Assembly: GCA_037443425.1 (NCBI GenBank)
Contig: JBBIOI010000060.1
Location: forward strand, 1 to 21,160
Direction of reading: 5' to 3'
DNA from: JBBIOI01 sp037443425
GTDB taxonomy: Bacteria > Desulfobacterota > BSN033 > UBA1163
DNA length: 21,160 nucleotides
The position numbers and the translations under genes were made by a program. Positions 15,567 through 21,160 of this stretch are shown here, piece by piece. How positions within the stretch are numbered: the stretch's first letter is position 1; each line of letters opens with the position of its first letter. The notes beneath the pieces are model-generated. The model searched no databases and was not told the DNA's origin. It saw only the letters and a program-made list of their open reading frames with translations.

Positions 15567-17015
15567 TTAAAACTGAAAGTAGATAAACTGTTTTTGGCCA
15601 AAATTGCCAAGAAGAAGAATCATTAATACTAAAAAATAATAAAAAATCCAGCGAATAACTAAAGGTTTATGCGATACCCAATCTATAAATGACCCCTTTT
15701 TTTCTATAAATAATAAAATTCCGATTGAAAAGGCAGAAACAATGGCTTCAAATCTCAGGTCTTTAAAAAATATCAATCCACCAATTGCTTCCAACGAGAA
15801 AAACCCTTTCCAACCTGTAAAAATATTAGATATTATATAAAATGCCTCTGTAATATTGTTAGCCCTGAAAAATATCCATGAAAAAGAGACAAGAAAAAAG
15901 GTTATCACTAATCTAAGGGACTTTTGAATTAAAGAGTTTTCTAACCCTATTAATCTATAAAAATTATTCCTTAAATCCCTTGTTAAAACTGAAAAGACAA
16001 GGTAAAAACCATGAATTGCACCCCATATAATAAATGTCCAGCTGGCCCCATGCCAGAGTCCACATATAAGCATCACAATCAAAATATTTAAATAATGCCT
16101 TAAAAAATAGACTCGACTCCCTCCTAATGGTATGTATATATAGTCTCTAAGCCATGTTGAAAGCGAGATATGCCATCTTCGCCAGAATTCCTGGATAGAT
16201 GAGGCAAAATATGGCCGATCGAAATTTTTCATAGTTTTAATCCCCATTAATTGAGCTACGCCTATTGCAATATCGGAATAACCTGAAAAATCGCAGTATA
16301 TCTGGAAAGAAAAAAATATTGTTGCTAAAAGAAGGTTAAATCCCTTGTATTGAAAAGGGTTATTATAAACAGAATCCACCAATACTGCCAGGTTATCTGC
16401 AATCACAAGCTTTTGAAAGTACCCCCATAATATCAGTCTTATTCCATTTTTAAATTCGTTTATATCAAAGTGATATATTCCGGAAACCTGCGGTAAAAAT
16501 CTTTTTGCCCTTTCTATAGGACCTGAAAGAAGCTGTGGGAAAAATGAAATATATAATAAAAATTTTCCTATATTAGTTTTCAGCTCTTCTCCCCGATAGG
16601 TATCGATAACATAACTCAGGGACTTAAATACGTAGAATGATATCCCTACTGGGAGAATTATATCAAAAGAGGGAACCAAACCCTGCAAATTTAAATCTCT
16701 AAAAAATATACTAAACGAACCTATAAAGAAATTAAGATATTTGAATAAAAAAAGGATTCCCGAGCATAAGACAATTGAAACTATTAAAAATTTCTTTTTT
16801 AATCCTTTAGACTGGCTTTTCTTGATTAATAATGACCCATAATAAGCTATCATGGAGATAATTAAAAGAATAAGTGCATATGAAGGTTTTATCTTTATGT
16901 AAAAAAAATAGCTTGCCGCTAAGAGCCATAACCAGCGATAACGGAACGGGATCAAAAAATATACAAATACTACTATTAAAAGAAAAAGGATAAATTGAAT
17001 TGATTGAAACTGCAT
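15567..17015 (-). CDS. MBOAT-family membrane O-acyltransferase (AlgI/PatB type)
   Basis: A 482-residue polytopic inner-membrane protein of the normal AlgI length. Core signatures are present: FFPQLLSGPIERAKRFLPQ (about 158-176), CDFSGYSDIAIG (241-252), the FWRRWHISLSTWLRDYIYIP block (277-296) and GLWHGASWTFIIWG with the putative catalytic His at 322. AlgI-type proteins move an acetyl or other acyl group from a cytoplasmic donor across the membrane for transfer to an exopolysaccharide or cell-wall polymer. It lies 3 bases after the DUF2304 gene and 8 bases before the AlgJ-like gene, a classic acyltransferase pair. The target glycan is unknown. Confidence 0.93.
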   Translation of the reverse strand: MQFQSIQFILFLLIVVFVYFLIPFRYRWLWLLAASYFFYIKIKPSYALILLIISMIAYYGSLLIKKSQSKGLKKKFLIVSIVLCSGILFLFKYLNFFIGSFSIFFRDLNLQGLVPSFDIILPVGISFYVFKSLSYVIDTYRGEELKTNIGKFLLYISFFPQLLSGPIERAKRFLPQVSGIYHFDINEFKNGIRLILWGYFQKLVIADNLAVLVDSVYNNPFQYKGFNLLLATIFFSFQIYCDFSGYSDIAIGVAQLMGIKTMKNFDRPYFASSIQEFWRRWHISLSTWLRDYIYIPLGGSRVYFLRHYLNILIVMLICGLWHGASWTFIIWGAIHGFYLVFSVLTRDLRNNFYRLIGLENSLIQKSLRLVITFFLVSFSWIFFRANNITEAFYIISNIFTGWKGFFSLEAIGGLIFFKDLRFEAIVSAFSIGILLFIEKKGSFIDWVSHKPLVIRWIFYYFLVLMILLLGNFGQKQFIYFQF

Positions 17016-17018
17016 TAT

Positions 17019-17390
17019 TTATTTAATTGGATGAGCTTCCGACTTTTTTATCTCTTCCAGTTCATGTTCCAGTATTGCATATCTTTGAGCAAGTTCTTTA
17101 TTCTGATTTGTCAATTTAGAAATCACTATTGAAAAATGAAATACAATCAATAGAAGGAAAAAAAATGTAATTAATACTATCGTAGATAGATAAAAAATGC
17201 CCGTAATCCTTGCGATAAACCTTGAAAGGAAAAATTGAGGAAAGAGGCTGAATATTAATATAACTATACCAGTAAAAAGCCATAGTATCGAATACTCTTC
17301 TCTAAGTCTCCCCTTTCTTATCAATTCAAAAGTAAAGAAAAGTAGAATTATACTTAATACACCTATTAGCAATTGAATCTTAATAAGCAT
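17019..17390 (-). CDS. DUF2304 small membrane protein
   Basis: A 123-residue protein with three hydrophobic segments (roughly residues 1-20, 33-55 and 60-90), the REEYSILWLFTGI segment typical of DUF2304, and a charged, probably coiled-coil C-terminus (NKELAQRYAILEHELEEIKK). DUF2304 proteins are nearly always encoded beside DPM1-like glycosyltransferases and are thought to anchor or assist them at the membrane. The ATG at 17390 has GGGGAGG five bases upstream and overlaps the end of the glycosyltransferase gene by 11 bases. A longer frame from 17444 would lie further inside that gene and is not needed. Confidence 0.85.
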   Translation of the reverse strand: MLIKIQLLIGVLSIILLFFTFELIRKGRLREEYSILWLFTGIVILIFSLFPQFFLSRFIARITGIFYLSTIVLITFFFLLLIVFHFSIVISKLTNQNKELAQRYAILEHELEEIKKSEAHPIK

Positions 17391-18123
17391 CTTCTCCTCC
17401 CCTAATAAATGGCCTTTTCTTAAAGCAGTCAACAAATATTGCAAGTAATACCTTTACCATGTAATAAATAGAGCGAATCTTTGTAATGGATGATTCACCT
17501 GCATATCTCTGATTCATTCGAATAGGAATCTCAATTACCTTTGCATTGTACTTATGAAGAAGTATAAGGGATTCAGGCTCAGGGTAATCCTGAGGATAAA
17601 TAGAGGAAAATATCTTTATCACGTTTCTATTGATTGCCCTGAAACCAGATGTCGGATCAGTAATCCTCTGGCCCAGGATCGCTGAAATTATCTTTGAAAA
17701 GATTAAAATCCCAAACCTCCTCATAATAGATGAGATAAACTCTGACTCACCAAGAAACCTCGACCCTATAACAAGATCACAATTATTCTTCTCCAGAGTA
17801 TCTATCAATTTTGAAATCTCTTTCGCATCATGCTGACCATCGCCATCTACCTGAATCGCAATATCATAATTTTTTAAAAATGCATATTTATATCCAGTCT
17901 GCATCGCACCGCCAATCCCCAGATTGAAAGGAAGGTCTAAAACACTTACCCCTTTTCCTCTTGCAACCTCTGAAGTTCTATCCATAGAGCCATCATTTAC
18001 AACAAGGATATCAACTTCAGGTAGATTCATTCTCACATCATCTATTACCTTTCCGATAGAACCCTCCTCATTATATGCAGGGATTATAATAAGAATCTTC
18101 TTTGAACTGGAATTGTTATCCAT
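17380..18123 (-). CDS. Family 2 glycosyltransferase, dolichyl-phosphate mannose synthase-like
   Basis: A 247-residue GT-A fold glycosyltransferase. Visible motifs are IIIPAYNEEGSIGKVI (12-27), VVNDGSMDRT (41-50), the metal/nucleotide-sugar site DGDGQHD (93-99) and GSRFLG (about 121-126), then DPTSGFRAINRNV. It has no C-terminal transmembrane pair of its own; the next gene encodes a DUF2304 membrane protein that probably supplies this. The family transfers a hexose from a nucleotide sugar to polyprenyl phosphate at the cytoplasmic face, or adds sugars to lipid-linked glycans. It is the first gene of the surface cluster; the region before its ATG holds only weak promoter-like sequence and AAGG at long spacing. 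Confidence 0.92.
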   Translation of the reverse strand: MDNNSSSKKILIIIPAYNEEGSIGKVIDDVRMNLPEVDILVVNDGSMDRTSEVARGKGVSVLDLPFNLGIGGAMQTGYKYAFLKNYDIAIQVDGDGQHDAKEISKLIDTLEKNNCDLVIGSRFLGESEFISSIMRRFGILIFSKIISAILGQRITDPTSGFRAINRNVIKIFSSIYPQDYPEPESLILLHKYNAKVIEIPIRMNQRYAGESSITKIRSIYYMVKVLLAIFVDCFKKRPFIRGGEDAY

Positions 18124-18235
18124 GGATATATTCTAAATCCTTGTAATGACGATCTATAATCACTCAATTTAGATAAGATATATTTAACAAAAATTGAATA
18201 AAATTCCAAAAAATTTTTTAATCCTGAGACAACGC

Positions 18236-18293
18236 TGATCGTCATTGCGAGCAAAGCGTAGCAACCTCAATAGAACTTGCATTCCCCTCGAAT
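18236..18293. repeat. REP-like repeat family 1, copy A
   Basis: Begins GTCATTGCGAGCAAAGCG, then a TAGCAACCTCAATA segment and the tail CCCCTCGAATCC. It is close to copies at 19753-19792 and 20936-21008. In the other two copies ATTGC and GCAAT at the two ends of the core are complementary, as in a repetitive extragenic palindrome; here one end has mutated. Confidence 0.75.
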
Positions 18294-18414
18294 CCTTGAA
18301 TCCTTTTTGATACAGCATCTTAATGGCTCTTGCCAAAACAAACTGTAACACACTCTTTGTTAAATGGGTGACCTCTTCCTTTTTGTTATTGTTAACGCTA
18401 CATATATTAACGTT

Positions 18415-18549
18415 GGGTAAGGGCTTGTCCCTTACCTCATTTGGTTTTATTTTCAACGGAGTTTCGGCAAGCCATAAGGGCTTGCCCTACAGGAAATTAA
18501 ATGAATCTTATGAATCTAAAACGTAGAGTAAGGGCTTGTCCCTTGCCTA
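18415..18549. repeat. Family 2 repeats (AAGGGCTTG-CCCTT type), three units
   Basis: Three nearby units: 18415-18454 (AAGGGCTTGTCCCTTACC, then TCATTTGGTTTTATTTTC), 18475-18492 (AAGGGCTTGCCCTAC) and 18523-18549 (GTAGAGTAAGGGCTTGTCCC then TTGCC). A fourth, best preserved unit is at 19810-19850, with the same TTATTTGGTTTTATTT tail as the first. Confidence 0.7.
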
Positions 18550-18588
18550 TCAAAAAGACATTACCTTATTATATACGAGAAATAAGAG

Positions 18589-18640
18589 ATTTTTCCCTCT
18601 TGAAAGGTGCCTTTTAAATTGGTGCCCCCCATTCTCTTTT
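18589..18640. repeat. Family 3 repeat (CTCTTGAAAGGTGCCTTT type), copy 1
   Basis: TTTTTCCCTCTTGAAAGGTG followed by CCTTTTAAATTGGTGCCCCCC. A second copy at 19855-19901 reads TCCTCTTGATAGGTGCCTTT followed by CAAATGGGTGACCCC. Both copies lie 40 bases or less after a family 2 unit, suggesting that families 2 and 3 form one composite element. Confidence 0.65.
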
Positions 18641-18800
18641 CCAGCCTATTTCGATCTCTTTTACAAGAAAAACCCTAACTGGGATGAAACTTGCTATATC
18701 CCTTTCGTATAAAGTATCAGTGTTGCAAATATGAGTATAAATTGATACAATCTTGTTCATAGGTAAAAAAAGATGAATAGTCGGTTTAAGAAGAAAAAAA

Positions 18801-18809
18801 TGTTATAAT
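18801..18809 (+). promoter_or_regulatory. Extended -10 promoter of the MNT-HEPN pair
   Basis: TGTTATAAT matches the extended -10 consensus exactly (TG-n-TATAAT). The -35 position has only a weak match (TCGGTT at 18781-18786, 17 bases upstream), which extended -10 promoters tolerate. Transcription would start near 18816, about 23 bases before the MNT start codon. Confidence 0.6.
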
Positions 18810-18838
18810 TTCCAAAAGATCTTAAAAGTATTTAATAA

Positions 18839-19186
18839 ATGAAGATAGCTACAGTTACGAAAAGAAAAAAGTTATTAGAAGATGAGTTAAAACGGATTTT
18901 GGAGATACTGAAGGAGAAGTACACTCCAGAGAAGATAGTTCTCTTTGGTTCCTTAGTTAATAAAGAGCTACATGAGTGGAGTGATATTGATCTTTTAATA
19001 ATCAAGGAAACCACAAAAAGACCTATTGAAAGAATCTTAGAAGTTAGCAGGTTAATCAAACCAAAGGTGGGTATCGATCTATTTATCTATACACCAGAAG
19101 AATACGAATTCCTACTAAAAGAAAGGTTTTCATTTTTAATTAAAGTCCTTAAGACAGGAAAGGTGATGTATGAAAAAAGAAGCTGA
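18839..19186 (+). CDS. Minimal nucleotidyltransferase (MNT) protein, antitoxin candidate
   Basis: A 115-residue protein with the minimal nucleotidyltransferase fold: VLFGSLV with Gly37-Ser38, then WSDIDLLI with Asp49 and Asp51, and the third acidic residue at about Asp80 in VGIDLFIYTPEEYE. In described MNT-HEPN toxin-antitoxin modules the MNT protein modifies or binds the HEPN partner and neutralises it. Here it overlaps the following HEPN gene by 17 bases, so the two are translated together. The ATG at 18839 has no strong ribosome binding site, only AT-rich sequence. All three metal-binding acidic positions are retained, so an active enzyme is likely. Confidence 0.88.
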   Translation: MKIATVTKRKKLLEDELKRILEILKEKYTPEKIVLFGSLVNKELHEWSDIDLLIIKETTKRPIERILEVSRLIKPKVGIDLFIYTPEEYEFLLKERFSFLIKVLKTGKVMYEKRS

Positions 19187-19553
19187 AGAATGGATAAAAA
19201 TCGCTATGGAAGAATTTCAATCAGCGGAATACCTTTTCGAAAAATCATTATTTAGAATGGTTTGCTACCATGCTCAGCAAACAGTTGAGAAGGTCTTAAA
19301 AGCTCTATTAGTAGAACATGAGATAGAGTTTCAAAGAACTCATAATATTCTTGACCTGAAAAATGCTTTAAAAAGCATTTGCTATGAAATAGAACTTTCT
19401 GATGAAGATGCCATTTTTTTAAATAGTATTTATAGAGCAAGATATCCCTCAGATTTAGGACTTTTACCTTCAGGAGAACCAACAGAAAAGGATGCAGAAA
19501 AAGCATTAAATTTAGCAAAAGCGATTGTAAAGTGGGTGAGTAACTTTAAATAA
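19170..19553 (+). CDS. HEPN-domain protein, toxin candidate partnered with the MNT gene
   Basis: A 127-residue all-helical HEPN protein. Family features include the amphipathic first helix KEAEEWIKIAMEEFQSAEYL, CYHAQQTVEKVLKALLVEH (about 32-50), RTHNILDL (about 55-62) and the RARYPSDL segment near residue 90. The R-x4-6-H RNase motif of many HEPN toxins is not visible, which is usual for this branch (PF05168 type). It may therefore act by binding or through another activity. AAAGG before the ATG at 19170 supports the start. It is followed by the remains of a RelE-type toxin, not by another intact gene on this strand. Confidence 0.87.
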   Translation: MKKEAEEWIKIAMEEFQSAEYLFEKSLFRMVCYHAQQTVEKVLKALLVEHEIEFQRTHNILDLKNALKSICYEIELSDEDAIFLNSIYRARYPSDLGLLPSGEPTEKDAEKALNLAKAIVKWVSNFK

Positions 19554-19588
19554 TGCTATAATCTTTCAAGAAGTCTGGGAGATATACT

Positions 19589-19755
19589 ATGGCTTATGGG
19601 ACTTATAAAGTTAATGTTAGGTTAATGACGTTAAAGAGACTTTGAAATTATTGGTTGAAGATCCATTCCATCCACAATTAGAAACTCATAAACTGAAAGG
19701 CAAACTATCAGGTTCATGAGCATGCAAAGTGGGATATGATTTAAAAATAGTAGTC
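19589..19755 (+). pseudogene. Broken RelE/ParE-type (YafQ/HigB-like) toxin gene, 3' end joined to a repeat
   Basis: In the frame starting at 19621 the sequence reads VKETLKLLVEDPFHPQLETH then KLKGKLSGS, a stop (TGA at 19717-19719), then ACKVGYDLKIV. This is close to the LKGKLSGxWxxxVGYDxRIVF core of RelE-superfamily mRNA interferases; the stop sits where the family usually has Trp (TGG to TGA). The expected N-terminal part is in a different frame (ATG at 19589) and ends in stops. After KIV the frame runs straight into the REP-like repeat at 19753, and the family's usual C-terminal end is missing. So there are three lesions: a frameshift or loss, a nonsense codon and a repeat-replaced end. No antitoxin partner is recognisable beside it. 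Confidence 0.65.
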
Positions 19756-19792
19756 ATTGCGAGCGAAGCGTGGCAATCTCAATGGGACTTCT
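19753..19792. repeat. REP-like repeat family 1, copy B
   Basis: GTCATTGCGAGCGAAGCGTG followed by GCAATCTCAATGGGACTT. Outer ATTGC and GCAAT are complementary. It replaces the end of the RelE-type pseudogene. Confidence 0.8.
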
Positions 19793-19809
19793 CCCTTATT
19801 GAGAAAGAC

Positions 19810-19850
19810 GTAGGGCAAGGGCTTGCCCCTTGCCTTATTTGGTTTTATTT
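19810..19850. repeat. Family 2 repeat, best preserved unit
   Basis: GTAGGGCAAGGGCTTGCCCC then TTGCCTTATTTGGTTTTATTT. GGGCAAG and CTTGCCC are exact reverse complements around GG, so a hairpin is possible. Confidence 0.75.
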
Positions 19851-19854
19851 CTTA

Positions 19855-19901
19855 TTTTTTCCTCTTGATAGGTGCCTTTCAAATGGGTGACCCCATTTGA
19901 G
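19855..19901. repeat. Family 3 repeat, copy 2
   Basis: CCTCTTGATAGGTGCCTTTC then AAATGGGTGACCCC, followed by ATTTGAG. It abuts the stop codon of the hepT-like gene at 19904, and follows the family 2 unit by only a few bases. Confidence 0.7.
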
Positions 19902-19903
19902 TC

Positions 19904-20335
19904 TTATTTCCTGTTTCTAATATAGGATTCAATGGCTTCTATAAAAGATATGAAATCATCTTTATTCTCTCTAACCAATAAGAGAAGTTTTTCATCGGAG
20001 ATAAACCAGTATCTATGGATGAGAGAATTTCGAAAATCAAAAAATGGTTTTAATTTCTGCGAGAGGGTTTCAGAAAGGATTTTTGTCTCGCCCGCTTGGA
20101 CAATGGTTTCTACATATCCTGTGACCGGCTCTCCCATATCTTTGGCAAGGATATGTTGAAGCGTATTTGCCATAGCCTCAGCAATCTCAATCAAAATGTA
20201 TTTAAGTCCTCTCATTATCCATGGGTCTTTGAGTATTTCTTGATCATTATTTTTCAATAATAATTCTTCGATTTCGTGGTGGCGTGCCTTGATCTCTCCA
20301 AGATATTGCTGAATTCTTTCAATATCAATTTTCAT
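19904..20335 (-). CDS. hepT: HepT-like HEPN toxin (DUF86)
   Basis: A 143-residue helical protein of the DUF86/HepT group. The RNase motif is intact: RNSLIHRYW has Arg102, His107 and Tyr109, the R-x4-H-x-Y arrangement of active HepT toxins. In characterised MntA-HepT systems the toxin cleaves RNA, and the antitoxin silences it by adding AMP to the Tyr of the H-x-Y motif, which is present here. The ATG overlaps the end of the mntA-like gene by four bases, so the pair is translated together. The 3' end abuts a dispersed repeat. Distinct in sequence from the HEPN protein encoded on the other strand nearby. Confidence 0.88.
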   Translation of the reverse strand: MKIDIERIQQYLGEIKARHHEIEELLLKNNDQEILKDPWIMRGLKYILIEIAEAMANTLQHILAKDMGEPVTGYVETIVQAGETKILSETLSQKLKPFFDFRNSLIHRYWFISDEKLLLLVRENKDDFISFIEAIESYIRNRK

Positions 20336-20748
20336 ATAAGTGAAGCCTCAGCAAGCAATCCACTACACTCCCGATATTTTAAAGAGACGTATTCAACAAC
20401 ATCTGTTCTGAGATCAGGATTGTTGTCAACTATGAGTTTTCCTTCTTTGAAAATTCTTTTAAGAAACGTAAAGGGGGCATCATTCAGTATCTTTACATCG
20501 AAAAGATCAGCCGGTAACCCCAAGCCTCTTTGTTTGGCGGTTTGTGATAATCTCGTTTGAATGTCGGAGGATATAAAAAAAGGGTTTTCTTCTGGATTCT
20601 TAATATAAATTCCAATATCAATATCCCTATATTTATCTTCTTTTACAAATGAGCCATAGAGATAGGCAAAAACAATTCTATCATCTTTAATAAGAATATC
20701 TCTTATCAAATTGGTAATCATCTCTTTTTCCATTTTTAATTTATCCAT
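20332..20748 (-). CDS. mntA: MntA-like minimal nucleotidyltransferase antitoxin
   Basis: A protein of up to 138 residues with the nucleotidyltransferase core: LYGSFV with Gly32-Ser33, RDIDIGIYI with Asp42 and Asp44, and a third Asp at about 81-84 in ADLFDVKIL. In the known MntA-HepT system (type VII) this protein AMPylates HepT. Start choice is unsure: the ATG at 20748 lies only a few bases after the likely -10 element and has no ribosome binding site at proper spacing, while in-frame ATGs at 20733 and 20721 would leave the fold intact, the last having AAAGAG directly before it. It overlaps hepT by four bases. Confidence 0.87.
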   Translation of the reverse strand: MDKLKMEKEMITNLIRDILIKDDRIVFAYLYGSFVKEDKYRDIDIGIYIKNPEENPFFISSDIQTRLSQTAKQRGLGLPADLFDVKILNDAPFTFLKRIFKEGKLIVDNNPDLRTDVVEYVSLKYRECSGLLAEASLI

Positions 20749-20752
20749 CTAA

Positions 20753-20781
20753 ATATTACCAACCTTTTTGCACTTTTTCAA
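20753..20781 (-). promoter_or_regulatory. Promoter of mntA-hepT
   Basis: On the minus strand TTGAAA (20776-20781), a 17-base spacer and TAATAT (20753-20758). Transcription would start at about 20746, at or just inside the first ATG, so the mRNA would be leaderless or use a later ATG. Confidence 0.45.
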
Positions 20782-20793
20782 TATATGATTCTC

Positions 20794-20822
20794 AGGATCT
20801 CAGAATTGCAAACAGAGATCCT
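20794..20822. promoter_or_regulatory. 8-base inverted repeat upstream of the mntA promoter
   Basis: AGGATCTC (20794-20801) and its exact reverse complement GAGATCCT (20815-20822), 13 bases apart, lie just upstream of the -35 element of mntA. It could be an operator for autoregulation; it has no T-run for a terminator. Confidence 0.4.
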
Positions 20823-20830
20823 TAAATAAT

Positions 20831-20880
20831 TAACTCCTTCATACTCCCCTCAAAATAAAGGGATGCAAGGTGGATTTATT
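20831..20880. repeat. Dispersed hairpin repeat, copy 2 (matching copy near 11266-11317)
   Basis: CATACTCCCCT, AAAATAAAGGGAT, GCAAGGTGG and TTTATTA in the same order as copy 1. The hairpin arms are less perfect here. Confidence 0.55.
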
Positions 20881-20935
20881 AAGAGAGCTGAGGGAATGAC
20901 TCTACGTCATTAAGGCTTATGTTACACTGCATGTC

Positions 20936-21008
20936 GTCATTGCGAGCAAAGCGTGGCAATCTCAATATAGTTTTAATCTCCTTCTAATTCTTGTCCCCTC
21001 GAATCCTC
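20936..21008. repeat. REP-like repeat family 1, copy C
   Basis: GTCATTGCGAGCAAAGCGTG followed by GCAATCTCAATA, then a longer middle part and the tail CCCCTCGAATCC shared with copy A. Just upstream, AATGAC and GTCATT (20894-20911) form another short inverted repeat. Confidence 0.75.
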
Positions 21009-21082
21009 CCTCAAAATGTAAACTGAAGAGACGAAAAAAAGAAGTTTAGATATTGTTAGAGTTCATTGAGAAAGATGCATAT

Positions 21083-21160
21083 TTATTTAATCTTCTCAAT
21101 AAAAGCCTTTGCAGCCTTAAAGGCATCCCTCACAACATCTTTATCATAAAGCAAGCCTCT
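21083..21160 (-). CDS. C-terminal end of a reading frame running off the window, possibly another HEPN protein
   Basis: Open from the window edge (frame beginning at 21160) to the TAA at 21083-21085. The visible end reads RGLLYDKDVVRDAFKAAKAF then IEKIK, an amphipathic helix. The pattern of alternating Ala and charged residues resembles the last helix of HEPN-domain proteins (compare EKDAEKALNLAKAIVKWV in the HEPN gene ending at 19553). With only 25 residues the assignment is a guess based on likeness and neighbourhood. Confidence 0.4.
   Translation of the reverse strand, partial: RGLLYDKDVVRDAFKAAKAFIEKIK

Larger units (their letters stand above)
18124..18838. other. Repeat-rich intergenic region without a supported gene
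   Basis: Holds dispersed repeats at 18236-18293, 18415-18454, 18475-18492, 18523-18549 and 18589-18640 (listed separately), then about 160 bases with nothing recognisable before the MNT-gene promoter. An open frame on the minus strand at 18184-18456 is not believed: part of it, reading LLRFARNDD, is only the translation of a repeat. No tRNA or other RNA gene is seen. Confidence 0.6.

Noticed and set aside
18184..18456. A 90-codon open frame on the minus strand in the repeat-rich gap
   Set aside because: Its middle (LLRFARNDD) is the translation of a REP-like repeat, it has no ribosome binding site, and its composition resembles no protein family.
18641..18800. Possible gene remnant between the family 3 repeat and the MNT promoter
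   Set aside because: Short translated stretches are interrupted by stops in every frame and match no family I recognise.

Overview
The window looks like chromosomal DNA of an AT-rich, Gram-negative and probably anaerobic bacterium. The Gram-negative call rests on a classical autotransporter with a C-terminal outer-membrane beta-barrel and on a periplasmic TRAP binding protein. The anaerobe call rests on a flavoprotein packed with ferredoxin-like and BFD-like iron-sulfur motifs. Short intergenic repeats and nucleotidyltransferase/HEPN toxin-antitoxin pairs are of the kind common in Desulfobacterota, Nitrospirota and relatives, but no marker gene here fixes the taxon.

Region 1 (1-11100, all minus strand) is one long catabolic operon. 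Read from its promoter near 11050-11076 it runs: TRAP transporter binding protein, small permease and large permease (dctP, dctQ, dctM); an IclR-family regulator; a nitrilase-superfamily C-N hydrolase; two short-chain dehydrogenases; a large FAD/NAD(P)/Fe-S oxidoreductase; a 475-residue protein resembling a divergent LarA (DUF2088); a small cupin; and an HpcH/HpaI-type aldolase cut by the left edge. Most gaps are under 35 bases or are overlaps. The set suggests uptake of an organic acid or its amide, hydrolysis, (de)hydrogenation and possibly epimerisation of hydroxyl groups, then retro-aldol cleavage. The substrate cannot be read from sequence. A perfect 15-base palindrome in the dctP leader is a candidate operator for the IclR protein.

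Region 2 (11365-18123, minus strand) is a cell-surface cluster: a DPM1-like family 2 glycosyltransferase, a DUF2304 membrane protein, an MBOAT O-acyltransferase, an AlgJ/AlgX-like SGNH protein, and then a 959-residue autotransporter with about twelve NSG repeats in its passenger. The autotransporter has its own promoter, three consecutive palindromes upstream, and a likely terminator.

Region 3 (18124-21160) is an accessory zone. It holds a plus-strand MNT-HEPN pair, a dead RelE-type toxin whose 3' end runs into a dispersed repeat, a minus-strand MntA-HepT pair, and the last 25 codons of another reading frame at the right edge. Several families of short dispersed repeats fill the spaces between them.
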